This document shows, one piece after another, positions 35,872-49,161 of a DNA stretch of 64,000 nucleotides. How positions within the stretch are numbered: the stretch's first letter is position 1; every line of letters begins with the position of its first letter. Source of the stretch: Aquilaria yunnanensis (taxonomy: Eukaryota; Streptophyta; Magnoliopsida; Malvales; Thymelaeaceae); contig CM077599.1 of NCBI GenBank assembly GCA_039654915.1, forward strand, positions 15,192,501-15,256,500, in the 5' to 3' direction. Both the position numbers and the translations under genes were made by a program. The notes below the pieces were generated by a model. It did no database searches and was not told where the DNA came from. It worked only from the letters and a program-made list of their open reading frames with translations.

Positions 35872-38800
35872 CAATTCAACACAAATGACCTGACCTAGTG
35901 AAAGAATCAACATCTAGAAAACATGTGGTTCTGCATCTCCTCCTCCCTCTAGCACAAATAGCATCGATTAGGTAATTGGATACACCATTGATAGATTTTA
36001 TCTTAAGTCTTCAATCCCTTTGTTGCAAGTAGCCACAATATAAAACAATGTTTTAACAAAGAGACATTGTTCCACACTACTGGTTCCCATGCAACTCGAT
36101 TGCTCTTCGGCCTCATGGCATCATATGTCATCTTCCTATTTTCAATCACCACTAATGCCCTCTTCTTGTTAACACATCGTTTCAGCAACTTGTCACGGCA
36201 TTTAAGAATATTACACCATATTCTAGATATATATAGAATAGTTTACCAAAACTTAAGTAGTGTACTTTTTTTTCTCTAAATAGATATTGAATAATTTATC
36301 AAGTTAAGGTTATTTTGAGATCTTTGCCATTAAAAATAAAGACTAGTCACATTCTTTTTTTCCCATATATAGTCTTAGTTATATTATTCTAAATGAAGAA
36401 GAGTTTTTACTATTTATCAACAGTAGTGACATTGCTGCAGCCTTTTTTTTTTTTTGTGTTTTTCTTGGTTTTATGGTAAAACCTCTCTTTTGGTCATTGA
36501 ATATTTCATGTATGCCATAATAATTCCCCACTTTTACCTTCTGTCGTGAGATATGGTGAAAAGTGTTTTTTTGCGGTGGTGAGATTGGCAAAAGATAAAA
36601 TTTAAAGAGCCAAAACCAATAATACAAAGATTGTAAATATATTTGTCCAATTTATGGCAAGTTCCACCCCCCTCATGCCGTTTCAATTTTTTTCCCTTCA
36701 AGGAATGGTCAAATTCCCCTTTTGGTCCCTCAATATAACAATTCAGCCATAATGATCCCCAATTTTTGTAATCAGTTGGAAATTTTTAGAAAAAATGAAA
36801 TTTGGATGGTTTGTTTAAATTAAATTAAAGGAGTCTTAAATGGAAATGAGAGATATGCCTTCATTAACCATATTAAATACCAATTTTTTTTATTTTACAT
36901 GGTTTTATTGAGAGGTTTGGTTAGATAAGTTAGACTCAAAGTTTTAATTAATTGAAATAAATGTACAATTTGCATAATATAAGAGTGTTTTACATAAGTT
37001 TGATTTAGAGTTTTGATTAGTTAAAATAGTACACAATTTGCATTACATATAGGTACTTGATTCTTAAAAAGTTTCATTTTATCATTGATTCATTAGTAAG
37101 TAAAAAAAAAAGGAAAAAATTATGTATATATATTGTGTAATGTTATCCCACATTATAAATACCAAAATCATTTTTTAACTTCATTAAGCCAATTATTAAA
37201 CCCTTAATACCTAAATTTTTCCCTTTTTTGTCTTGGTCCAAACTTTTTTTGTCCTCTTACTTTATTATTGTTTTCTGAAATAAAACCTTAATCATTATAG
37301 TTTGCCAACTTTTGACAATGGTTATGGTTGATTTGGCTTTAGATAATTTTTTATTTTATTTTTATTTTTATTAAGTTAATAGTCAAATAACTAATTGATT
37401 AACATAAATTAAATATAGTTTTGTATTTAGGTCATTTTTTTCATTATTGATAATTAAGTTTTATAGTGTCAATTATTTAATTTAAGGGTTATGATTTACT
37501 AAAATAATTTAGTCCATTATTGCTAAAATTGAAAACAAATTTTTCTGGATAAATTTTTCATTGACATTGAGTATTAGAGTTAAAGCTAATAAGAGATGAA
37601 AAATTTTATAAATTATTTTTAAATAAAAAAATAAATATGCATCATTTTGAAACACATTCTTTGCTTAATTTCACAAGGTTGTATGTCAATCATAACTAAT
37701 CATTTTAATAATAGGAATATAATATAAAGAGAGGCCAACTCAAAAATTAAAAAAAAGTAAAATTTTAATTAATATGAATTTATGTGTGAGAAATATTTAA
37801 TTTCTTATTATTAAAATTTATTTTGATACTACATTATTGAAAAAAAATACTTGTCACAATTTGAGGGTCATCAAAACTTCACTATATTCTAAAAGACTAT
37901 GTGTTTTTATCATATGAAAATCACTTTCACGAGGACCTATGTCGTTATTATTGCAATTTGTCTATTTTATGTTTCTTTGTGGTTAAACGTTTTTTCAAAA
38001 CATGAACTTATGCATTTTACCATTATAGTCCCTGATTTCAATTCGTTGGTTATTTTAATCCCAAAACTTAACAGCTAGAGTTTTTCCATTTGTTCTATTG
38101 GTCTCTAATTTATTTATTTATTTATTGTCTTCTAAAGTAAAATCTTAGAAATCATAGTTTGTTTCTTTTTTTTTTCTTCTAATCAACCATAATGACTTTG
38201 TTGCTTTTTTTTATTTTTTTAAACAAAAATTTAGTTATTATGAGTTGTCTACTTTTAGGTATGATTCGATTTAATTCATTTTAGCCAATGTTTTCATTTA
38301 TTTTTTTTCCATTATTAACATAATTATTAAGTCTTTAATTCTTGAAATCTTTATATTTGCTCTCTTGGCTTGAAGACTATTTTTTGTTGTTTTTTTATGT
38401 ATCAATCATTAAACCCCACTTTTTTGTTACCGAAATCTCACTCTTTGTTTTATTTTATTAACCTTTTCATCTTATTTCTCTCTTCTAAAATTAAATTTTA
38501 GTTCGCTAAAGTTTATCTCTTGATATGTATGACTTTTTTTGTTAGTTCTCTTAGTCCCAAAACTTTATATTGATTTTTTATCCTGATTCTTGTTTTTTTT
38601 TTCATTTTTATGAAACTATTTTTCTTCATCAATGATCATCACTGTTTATATTTATATTTAATATTGATACAGAGTAAACAACAGCAACATACAAACATCA
38701 TAAACCTCGTCATAACTATATATCAATTGTGGAATAAAAACATTGTTCATGAATAGCAACTTAATTTTTTTTCTTTTTCCTAAGTAATGATATAACCATC

Positions 38801-40878
38801 TTCCAACCCATGCAAAACTTTTTTTTCTTTCCATTTCGGTTCCTAAATTATTCCATCTCATGATCAGACCTTGAGAGACAGTATTGAGATAGTGGCAAGG
38901 CTGTCAGATCCATAATTTTGGGGACCGCAGCTGCCAAAAAGAAAAAATACAAAGAACTTTCTTCAAGTTTTGTCTTTCTTAATTTTTTTTCTGCTTAAAT
39001 CCATTTAAGTCCTTGAGCTATTGATCATTTGCATTTTGGTCCCTAAATGTTATTTATCTACAATTTTAGTCCTCTTTCTAACTTTATTTAGTCAATGTTA
39101 AACCTTAGTACCTATAGTATTTCCATTTACTCTAATGATTTGAAACTTTACATTGACTTTTGCATAAATGGTTAAATATCACTTATCTTTTAAGGTAAAA
39201 CTATGGTTACTATGGTTTCTTTGATTTTAGACATGACCTGAACTTTCCTTAAACTTTACTTAGAGTTTTTCTATTTAAACTTGCAATTTATACCATTTTT
39301 TGTTACTTTACCTTTTTTTTTTAAATTTTGCATGTCAATGGTTAAATATCACTTTTAGTTGCTAAAATCCTGCTCTATACCCCATTAATTCCAAAACCTC
39401 ATCATATAGAGATTAGATCATGATTTTAGGTCAACTCCAAATTTTAGTTTTTTTTATAATTTTTTTTTTGCATCAATAATTAAACCCAATTTTAATTGTT
39501 AGAACTATAATATTTTTTTTCTTCATCCCCAAATTTTTACTTAATAATTATTTTACTATATTTTCATTAAACACTATTACAGATTAGACCGCTGCAATGC
39601 GTGAGACAATTGAAGCTAGTTGTATTTAATGTACAGCTCTCATTGAATGTACTAAAATTAAAAAACAAAATCATATATGAAACCCTCCCTCTCTGCTATT
39701 TTTTTTTTTCTCTTTCGCCTTTAGTACACATGCGACTCATTTTTTCCCCTCTTTCCCTTTTATGTCTGATTGCTAATTATAAGAAAATAAAGTAACTTAT
39801 AACTTAAAAATAAAAAAAAAATGTCTAATATTTTGAGTCATTGACACTTTTTTTAATATATAAATAGATATGGCATTAAAATACCCGAAGGTTCTCCTTT
39901 GGGGAATACCAAAACAAAATTAAGAAGAACTAACAAAATTCGAGCATGCAGAAAGAAAGTGGCATCCCCATTTTCTTTCCTTTGTTCCAAACCACTGGTA
40001 AGGATTTCCTCCCTAAATGGCATCTTGAACATGTTCATTTTCATGTACCTCCATGCTACAAGAAACACAAGGAACGTAACAGAACAAACGTCGGGAAAAA
40101 GATCAAAAGAAAATATGCAATAAAAAAGGACCACTTTCAACTAGGAATGTAGCATTGTTCGAGTTGGTTCGGTTTTATGGTCCATTTTTACCTAATTTTG
40201 GGGTTTACCAAAGCTCACCATGCTCTCAACTACAAATAGAACTCGTTTCAACCACCCATTTCTAAAAGCCACGAACTAACATCCAATTGCAACATTATTC
40301 AGATCCAAAAATCATTACTGCAACTAAGACTGACTGATGAGTGCAAAAATATTGCAGATGGACATGGCATTGTCAAACCCACTGCAAACAAGATGTATGT
40401 GCAAGCGCATATCTGAACTAATTTCAGTTCACTGCAAGAACACGATATGCAGAAACATGCAACCGCGCTGAATACCGAAACATATAAGAGGAAAACCGTG
40501 CCAGGACTACCTTGGCGTACCTATCATTCCAATGATCATCCTCACTGTAAGGTGCAAACATAAACCAGCAGGAGTGAGATGCCTAGACCAAATTGAAAGC
40601 ATCCCACCCAGCTCCCCAACTTTCAAGCAACCACTAATTAATACGAAGGAAACTAAAGTATATCTACATTTTCTTACTGCTTCACCACCAACGCCTGCAA
40701 AAATAAATTTTGCAACTACTTCAACACCAAGCTTTAAGTATATACAAGGTGCAAGTATTACTGTTTAAACCCATCCAATAATAGAATGGATACTGTGACA
40801 TGTTCTCCCAAAAATGTTGAGAAACATAGGATTGAACCACCAATATGAGGTTGTCTTCCCCAAAGGAAAATTCTATTT
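35872..40878. other. T-rich, degenerate region without recognisable genes
   Basis: Long T and A runs and short stop-bounded frames only. Between about 36650 and 39600, phrases such as GGTCCCTAAA, AGTTTTTCCATTT and AAAnCTTAnnAATCATAGTTTG recur at irregular spacing, suggesting very old TIR-element or repeat debris. From 39885 to 40878 the T-richness falls and this may include downstream sequence of the TOD1-like gene. I cannot support a gene here. Confidence 0.45.
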
Positions 40879-41139
40879 TTACCGCTCATAGCATGATAGC
40901 TTTATCCAGCTGTTGGTGTCTGTTGGACCCACGTAGGATTCATAGAAACCGACGGCCCGGATGGAACCATCACAACTCCAAGTGTTCATGCAATCGTTAT
41001 CCTTCCCCAAACTCCAGGTGCCAAAAGGCCTCTCCGCACCTTCTCTTGTACAACTGTTCATAATGGATGGAATATCTGGTACGCCCAACAAAAGAATGCC
41101 GTACAACAAATAAACGAATGTATCGTACACAGCGGGCAT
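40879..41139 (-). other. unexplained minus-strand open stretch downstream of TOD1-like gene
   Basis: An 86-codon frame with balanced composition (for example WSCDGSIRAVGFYESYVGPT) lies 200 bp past the TOD1-like stop codon, on the same strand. I do not recognise it. It is less AT-rich than its surroundings. It may be 3' UTR, an unannotated downstream exon, or chance. Confidence 0.25.
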
Positions 41140-41337
41140 CGTCCAAATAAATAATATCGACTAAGCTACTTACAATACTAATTCAGCCTGACCAAGAGAA
41201 CCAGTCATTGAAATTCTGTTGACAAGATTGAGCAGAATTGTGAACGAACTCTCTAAAACCTTAGCCGAGGCTTCAGTAAATAACTCTTTAACACCCGTTT
41301 TGAACTAGTACAAAAGGAAGCACCACACCCATTAGAA

Positions 41338-44300
41338 TCAATTTATCAATGGCTTGGCCTTCCGGACGTGGCCCATGCTATTCACCAGATCTTTTCGTGT
41401 ACACACAGGAAACATGTTGATGTTCTTGAGCACTTTCAACCGCCAGAGAACATATGGGAAGCTCAACTGGTCCCGGGATGTGAACCGTACCACCTCATTG
41501 AACCAGAGGCACATAAAAAGATTAGTCAATGGCGTATGCTTCCTCACAATGACAGACGCCTCAGAAAGGGCTGCAGAGACCACAATTTCACAGTCAAATG
41601 CAACGCAACAATCCTTAATTACAAAACCCTGCCTAACTTAGTGTCTACTGGCTGTCGCAAATATGAATTGTCCATCAGAATAGGCACACGTCCGGAGAAA
41701 TATATGAACAGTGACAGAAAAGCCTGCTTGTAACTTGAACTAAGGGAATTAACAGTCAAAGATTGACATTGGACACATGAGATATGAATGATGAAATTTG
41801 GTTAAATTCCATAAGCCCTCCGTAGGTTCCAATTGGATAAAATTTTGGCAAAACAAGAAAAATAAGATTGGGAGATAATAGAAACCTTTCTTTCCATTAA
41901 AACTCTTGTCCTCAGGAAGACCATCCCGGAGATACTGAGTCATCTGCACTTCAACTTCTTCAGGGGTGGCTTTATGTTTCTTCACAACAGCATTTGCCTC
42001 ATCGTATACACTGCTGCGAGCTCCATGCTCAGAAATTGCAAGCACAGAATTTGAACGCCAAAGAAGTGCTTCAAGCACACCTAAAGGATCCCTCCTGAAT
42101 TGGGATTTTGAGTCTACCCAAATAGAATACTTGGCGTGAGGAAAGAGACGATGAGGCAACATCTGATAAAGGTGGCTCATTAATACCTTCAGAAAAATAT
42201 GCAATACCACAGAAAAGGTAGGAGCAAAGCACAAAACTACTGAAGTTTCCCCAAACATAACAAAATGCCAAAGCATTTCCGCGAAGTTATTTGATTCATT
42301 TGATATGACCTATTAGACATACTTCCCAGCTCTTGCAATTGTAAAAGATCACGTGACATAGATTTTCTTAACACCATTCAAGGGAGTCCCAGCTTTTAGT
42401 TCTTATCAAATTTAGTATCAGAATGACTGCACACCATCCATGAGAATGCATGATGTAGAATACAAAAGGATATGCACAAAAATTTTTTAATCAGCCAAGA
42501 CATGCACAGATAAGATTAAAGTATCCACAAGAAGCAAAAGAAACAAGTCAGAATTCAAGCAGCAACTCACATCATGGTGAATGTGGGAAGAAAAGGTATC
42601 GGATCAGGTCTGTGCCGAAACATGTACAAGAACTATGTTACCTTTGGAATTTTCCCATTCAATCTTTGATCAACAAAAGGAAGATCATTCACAACCACGA
42701 TACGCCATCTACCAATAAACCCATTCTCACCAATTAGATGACCCCCTAATTTCTGTGCAGCAAGAGTAATCTCATCCCAAAATGCAACATAGCAAACCTG
42801 AATCATTGTATGCAATACTCCACACATCAGATAATAACCATGGATATTCCAGCAAAAGAACAAAAATAACTGATCATAGTTCTCCAACCTTTTCAAGTGA
42901 TGCCTTTGACATCCCTATGGGCTGATAAAGGTCATCTCCACCCCCAAATGCACAAGTGGAGACCACAACCTTGCAACTCTGCATATAAGCTTTGTCCTCA
43001 TCGGAAATTCTAAATCCTCCGTTCTCACTATAAAACCCACAATGTATGACAGCTGTTGCATTTACCTAAGAGTCAAAGTTTGCAGGGAATCAGCATTCAA
43101 TGGGAGATCTGTAAATTATTTATGAAATCTAGATACACTCAGCACTGCACTTTTTCTAAGGTTAATGAGATTATCTATCACTAGTTTTAGTGGGAAGGGA
43201 ATAGGGTGGGAATGGTGTTCTCACTGTACGAGAAAACAAAATCATCTAACAATTGAACTTTAGCTTGAAGTGATGCCATACTATTCTATACTGATCAAGT
43301 TAATCACGCAGCTGAGAACCTTAAAACTTCTCTCCCTGTCGGCAAAAGTTTGGTTTCCTGTGAATAAGTTAAAGCGGGAGCTGTTTATGCGCTGCCAAGA
43401 GGAAACAGAGTTCACTTCATCTGGTGTGCTGCTGTCTGACATGAATGTAATGTTCTTAACAGGACCATAGGTTTCTTCATTAACAGGAATATCTAGATGC
43501 TCAAGTTCTTCAGGAGGAAGGAGCTTCAAACATCCTGACACACAAACAAGCACCTTATCAAGCTCCAGTCAACATCCATCGAGGAACAAAAACTGGCACT
43601 ATATTTCTTCTTTTGATCAAAGAACAATGCATACTGTAGGCAACCCTGATGCTATCAGTCGATTAAACTTTGTGTCTCCATATGTCCAAATAGAAACTAT
43701 AGCCAGCTCTGATGATGCAGATAACTGGAATACAATCTACCTCTATCACTATTTCTCATACGACTACCAAAGAAAAACAGAACAACCACCTCCACTCCTC
43801 CTCCACCCCACATACCAGACCATGACATGGAAGTATTTGCTTTTCTTACTAACTCAAATTGTGAAAGATCTTTTTCTTCTTTGCTTGATTATTTGCCTAC
43901 AAAAAAGAATTGCCCTCTTCCTTAAAAACCACTATTCTTGTTGCACAGGAACTCAATACATGAAAGCTGCAACGTACTCAGAATCCCAACTTCAATAAGT
44001 TTATCTTTTCACAAAGTAGTGTAAATGGAACACAGTTCATAAGCATTGCTAAAAAAATGTACACAAGAAACTAATTCAGTTGAAAGATTCGGTACGTACT
44101 TACGTTCTCTAACACCAGCAACAACATGAGTGGTGGGATCAAACCGATCCAAATTGCTCTCCTGTTTCTTCTCGTGACTCGATTTGTTCACGTTCCTGAG
44201 TTCAGAGTTGCTCGACAGATTTGGCTTCTTCATTTCATGGATCTGGGAATTGACCACTACACTCGAATTCATACCGATTCTAGAGGCCTCGAAGACAAGC

Positions 44301-44491
44301 AATCCGGCGGCGGGAAGAAAAACAAGGATCATCCAGTACCTGACCAGCCACCTGACTAGTCGCCTAGTAAACTCCGTTCTAACTCGGGGCTTCTTGCGCT
44401 TCCTGCGGGACCGGACACGCAAACGAGTGAGCTCATCCGACTCATCATCCGTCACCGAGATCGAGACGCTAGTGTTGCCGCTATCGAACAT
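41338..44491 (-). CDS. TOD1: DUF616 protein, TOD1-like (probable secretory-pathway enzyme)
   Basis: The exons 44104-44491, 43320-43534, 42889-43065, 42642-42797, 41886-42162 and 41338-41570 are all in phase and encode 481 residues, near the length I recall for Arabidopsis TOD1. A basic stretch (RSRRKRKKPRVR, 27-38) precedes one hydrophobic segment at about 47-68, the layout of a type II Golgi or ER membrane protein. The lumenal part has the DUF616 blocks: RCLKLLPPEE, HCGFYSENGGFRISDEDK, CAFGGGDDLYQPIG, YSIWVDSKSQF with a DxK motif, and MCLWFNEVVRFTSRDQ. TOD1 has been reported as an alkaline ceramidase affecting turgor in pollen tubes and guard cells, while the related MUCI70 is treated as a putative glycosyltransferase, so the chemistry is uncertain. 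The exon 2 donor (AAG|GTTCTC) is weak but fixed by phase and conservation. Confidence 0.9.
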
Positions 44492-44936
44492 GGGGGATGA
44501 AAGGTTGAAGTCGTAAAAGCGAATAGGGAGAAATTGGTGAAGACTGGATCCGAAGCTGAGCGGATTCGGGATTTCACATTACGGTGTCTCGAGAAACCTA
44601 TCCAGCCGATCGCTGGATAATCCTTTCGCTCGACACTCGACAGCAAATCGCAAAGCTAGGCTCTCTGCATTCCTTTGATCCAAGTGGCATATCATATGGC
44701 ACATGATAGAATCAAATTTCCTCAAGGAAGGAGCAATAGAGGGTTTTTGGTTTAAGGATTAAAAATCCTTCGAAAGTAAAATTTGCTTTGCAACTTTCAT
44801 TCATAGAAAGTTTACAAAAGTTTAGTGATATTTTTCTAATTTTTACAAAAGTTTATGGACTACATATTTAATTTAGGGACCATTTTGTAATTTTCCAAAC
44901 TTTTGGGGACCAGAAGTTTAATTTTTCTAAAGAACA
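44492..44936. other. upstream region of the TOD1-like gene
   Basis: This should contain the promoter and 5' leader of the minus-strand TOD1-like gene next to its ATG at 44491, followed by AT-rich spacer up to the next transposon. I assign no specific site. Confidence 0.4.
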
Positions 44937-47031
44937 GCCTGAAACTCCTTCTGCCCCCTGAACTTTGCCAACTCAGACACTTCATCCCCTGAACTTTAAC
45001 TTGGGTTGACTCATTCCTTAAACTTTGAAAAGTGGGACATTTTACTCCTTGACCAATTTAATGGCACTTTGGGTTATACGAGGACCGAAAAGAAAAGAAA
45101 ATAAAAGATAAAGGGCTAATTAACAATGTCTTCTTTCCTATATTTAAGAGAAACAAAATTGCTTATAATTTAAACCAATTGAAAAGAGAAAGTGCAAGAG
45201 AGAGTAAACAACTAAATAGACTCACCAAATACTAGAAACTCCATCAACCAATCCATTTATTCTATCACTGCCCAACTACCATAACCTCCAATGCAACCTC
45301 AAAATCAATGGTTTCAAAAACAACCAAAGCATTGCTCTATATCTATCTCAACCCGTTGTATGTCCCTTGCCTTTTTTCGCTTTCAAATCCTTCTCAAGCA
45401 CCAAAACATCAAACTCTTCCCTCTTCACGGCCAATGCGAAAACCAACCTACCAATTCCTCATCTGATAACTAAGTTTCTCAAATTCCTCCTCCCTTGCTC
45501 AATCTTCTGTCATTTCTCTTCGTTTCTTCTTTGATTCCCAAAGGCCAAAATGCACATGTGGTCTTCCAACTTGACAGACTCAAGCGAGTTAGTTCTTTTT
45601 GTTTGACTCAGTGCGAGGTAGTTCTCTAACTTTTCAGATTAAGCATGTTAGTCCTTAACTTCTCTAAATTAAATGAATTAGTTTGAGGTGTGACGAAAAG
45701 TGTCTTCCAGGATGATACAACATTAAAGTCACGGTGACAGAGGTGGCTTGTCTCCCTAAGAGATTTGGGGCGTTAGGTGGCATTCCTGTGGCTACAGTGA
45801 CAGGCTCGTCAGGTGTCACTATGACAGGCGGCTCATTAGGCGTCATGATGATAGGCATCATGGTGACAAGCGGCTCGTTTGCCTGAGTGTCGAGAGAAGC
45901 AGGTTGTATGAAACAAAATCATTGGTGGCTGGTGCCATAATTGACACCTTCCGAATCAATGACAAAACGGGAGTGCTGAACAATCGAGTGCCAATTGATG
46001 ATTTTCAGATCAATGAGAGATTTTCTAATCGATGATTTTCAAATTGACAAGAGATTTTCGATGGATAATGCGACCAACGGAAGGAGATGCAAGATTGATG
46101 GGAGATTGGAGACGAGACCGACGAGGTAAGAGGAGAGGTGAGACCAACAACGAGGGCAAAAAAGGAGGTTAGTATGAAAAGGAAGTCAATTGCAGTGGGG
46201 AAGAGATCGAGCGGCGCTGGAGTAATAAGCTGACGACGAGAAGCAAAAAAGAAACACCGTTTGTGATTTTGTACATTAAGGGACTAACTCGTTCAATTTT
46301 TCAAAATTAAGGGACTAAATCACACTGAGTTTAAGTTAAAAGACTAACTTGCTTGAGTCAACAAAATTAGAGGACCATATGTGCATTTTGGGCATTCCAA
46401 AATGATTGGGGGCCTAAAACCATGGCCCTATTCCACCTTGTTAGTCATTCTACTTTTGAAATGGGTTTTGAAGCTCATAGATGGTTCCAATGAAATAAAC
46501 TTGGAAATGGATGTCCCAAACTAAGTTCTTGAGAAAATAAGTCTAAGGTTTGTGAAAACAGAGTTGTTGTCACCATTGTACTCATAAAAAGCTAAAACAA
46601 AATTTGTTCTTTATCTTTTCTCGCCTAATTAGAATAGTTTCTATTACCTAGTGAGCAATGAAACATTTTTTGCACTAGTTTGGTTTGATTAACCAATGGA
46701 AAAAAGATATAAAGGCAGAGAATAAAGGAAATTCATTCTTTTTTGTTCTTTTTTTTTTTTTTTTTTGGGTGCAAAGTTAAGCTTGATGTGGGACAAATGC
46801 TTAGTTAGCCCTTCATTTGTTTTATCTTCATTTATGTTCTCATATAACCCAAAGTATCATTCTATGGCAGAAGTTATGTACGTGATTGTACATGCTTCAT
46901 TTGAATGGGTCAAGAAGGTGAAATGCCCCATTTTACAAAATTTAAGGAGTGAATCAACCCGAGTTAAAGTTTAGAGGGATAAAGTGTCGGAGTTGGCAAA
47001 ATTCAGGAGGGCAAAAGGAGTTTTAAGTCGT
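44937..47031. mobile_element. long-TIR MULE-like element, host of a nested element
   Basis: The left arm (GCCTGAAACTCCTTCTGCCC, then CTGAACTTTGCCAACTCAGA) matches the complement of the right arm (CTTAAAACTCCTTTTGCCC, then CTGAATTTTGCCAACTCCGA) for over 130 bp. The candidate duplications TAAAGAACA (44928-44936) and TTAGGAACA (47032-47040) agree at 7 of 9, suggesting an old insertion. A separate TIR element occupies 45543-46393. No transposase is seen. Confidence 0.7.
45543..46393. mobile_element. long-TIR MULE-like element nested in the 44937-47031 element
   Basis: The ends are GGCCAAAATGCACATGTGGTC and the complement GCCCAAAATGCACATATGGTC, with arms of about 130 bp. The duplications ATTCCCAAA (45534-45542) and ATTCCAAAA (46394-46402) match at 8 of 9. 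The interior (45700-45900) has repeated GTGACAGGCGGCTCgTTAGG-like phrases. Its ends closely resemble those of the elements at 5273-6405 and 55739-57766. Confidence 0.78.
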
Positions 47032-47262
47032 TTAGGAACAATATTTGAAAATTTAGGAGTTATTGTAATGTTTACAAGCATAATTACCTTATGGATTCTT
47101 ACATTATCTAATACTGGCCTAGGATAAGGAATCGTAGACAAAGTTTAAAGTTTGGAAGTACTCAGATTGTTAGAATCACGTAAAATTACTTCTCCAAACA
47201 CGACAAACAAAAGATTCTTAGGATTTTAATATTTCTAACCATTTGGATTGTTAGATGAATAA

Positions 47263-47702
47263 TTACAATTTGTCCCATGAGATTTAGGTGAAATTACACT
47301 TTATCTCTCATTTTTTAGAAATTTACATTTTGCTCCATATTTTTTTAATAAAATTTGATAGCAACTTATGAAATCTTAATTTAGACATTACGGTCGTTTT
47401 TTTCTAGTAATTTCAATATATATAGTATTTTTTTATGGTTAATGGATATTTTAAATTATTAGTTTTTTCTTTCTGTATTTCTTTTAGTTTTTAAAACAGT
47501 ATTTTTTAAATGTCAATTAATCGGTAAAAAAAATACATTACAGATTAAAATTAATTAAAGATAACAACCATATAATCTAAATTAAGATTTTAGAAGTTGT
47601 TGTTAGACTGTATTAAAAATGAAGGGAGTAAAGTGCATATTTTTTAAACAAAAAAGAGCAAAGTGTAGTTTCAACTAAACCTCATGAGACAAAATTGTAA
47701 TG
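47263..47702. mobile_element. TIR MITE (family A)
   Basis: The left arm TTACAATTTGTCCCATGAGATTTAG (shown in part) is matched by the complement of the right arm TTACAATTTTGTCTCATGAGG. Inner blocks GCAACTTATGAAATCTTAA and TTAAGATTTTAGAAGTTG are inverted copies. It is AT-rich and non-coding, and related to the copies at 4960-6461 and 54560-55006. Confidence 0.7.
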
Positions 47703-49161
47703 AACCCTTGTTAAAATCCATGAACAAACAAGCCGGGGTATACTTGTGACTTGCGAGAATACCGGTGGGAACCAAGAAGTGTCGTTTATATTGGTTCAAA
47801 AATTTTTGGGTGCTTAAACGAACAAAAACAACTGTGGATCGGTAATCGAGATTAACCCAAAAGTTGAGCATCTGTTTATAATTTCCCATGGATTATATTT
47901 TTTTAACGCAATAACACATGAAAATTGACAAAAATATCGAATTTGCTACTAATGTTTTAGGTTGAAAGTAAATATACAACTATAGTTTTTTCTGGGACTC
48001 AATCTCCTATTAATATTTTAAAATGTGTTGGATATGCCACTAAAATTTTAAATTAAGAATGAATATGTCACTGACTGTTAAAAATTTAATGAAAAACATT
48101 AAAAAGCTAACAAAAAAAGTAAAAAATGACAAATTTTAAAATTTTATGGTGATAATGTAAGTTTTAATAAATTTCAAAGACTTTTTATAATTAGGCTCTC
48201 TCTCTCTCTTTTAAATGTCGACGATGAGATTAGATAGTTGAAACAGAGGGAAGGCGGCAATGAGGTTAGAGCACTAGTGACAGAGACAGCGATAAGTCTG
48301 AAATGCAAATGGTAGAGATCTTAAATGACTTTATATTTTTTCAAAAAAAATGCATAATAGCCGACAAGATTTCAAAACCTGCTGTTTTTCTCATTTTCTG
48401 TTATTTTCTAACTGATTGTGTCATATTTAGCCCATTTTAAAACATTAATAAGAGATTGAGCAAAAAAAAAAAAAACTATAGTGGTATATCCGCTTTTTAC
48501 CCAAAACATTAGTGACAAATTTGATATTTCTGCCACCGAAAATTCATAACTGCACATAACGTCGTATAACAATTGTCCAATTAAAACCTTCTTACGATCC
48601 ATATGAAAGAGAGAGGTGATGGAAAGCAAAACACGGAGAAGAAAAGGATCAGCCTCTATACTCGGCAGAGAAGCAATGTGCAAAGGTAACTTTGTTTAGG
48701 CAAGTTTGAACTCACTCATATACTGAATGGGATTCAGTGAGAAATGTCATCAGAACAGCTATACAAGGCATACACGACCAACTCTTAGAGCCAGGAAAGG
48801 GAGAAATACAAAGTAAAACCCAGGTTCAAAGGTGAAGATAGTTCTTGGTACCATGGAAACCAAGTATGAATGACCACAAGCAATCCTACAAGTAAAAACG
48901 AGCAAGCTTCTGCAAGGAACATATGTTTGAGGAAAGAAATGGCAACAGAAGTCTTCAACATACAGTTTTAGCATACAACAGATCAAGTAGCTTACTGTTC
49001 CCTCCAAAAAAGCGGAGAGTTAAACCTTCTCAAATCAGCAGATGTTAAAGTTAATAAAAACAGCCCTGCTAATTGAATTTCACGTTGAGGCAGCATAGAA
49101 GGCACATAATATAAATGAGCATATTCATCTTCAACAAGTTAAATAAGCACAGGAAGCAAAC
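47703..49161. other. spacer and probable 3' UTR of the plastid S9 gene
   Basis: From 47703 to about 48700 there is AT-rich sequence with no gene. From about 48700 to 49161 base composition is more balanced and probably includes the 3' UTR of the minus-strand ribosomal protein gene. No TIR pair was resolved. Confidence 0.4.

Noticed and set aside
39853..40140. 95-codon minus-strand frame with hydrophobic stretches
   Set aside because: It is rich in F, L and V from T-rich DNA, has no family resemblance, and shows no supporting splice or start context.
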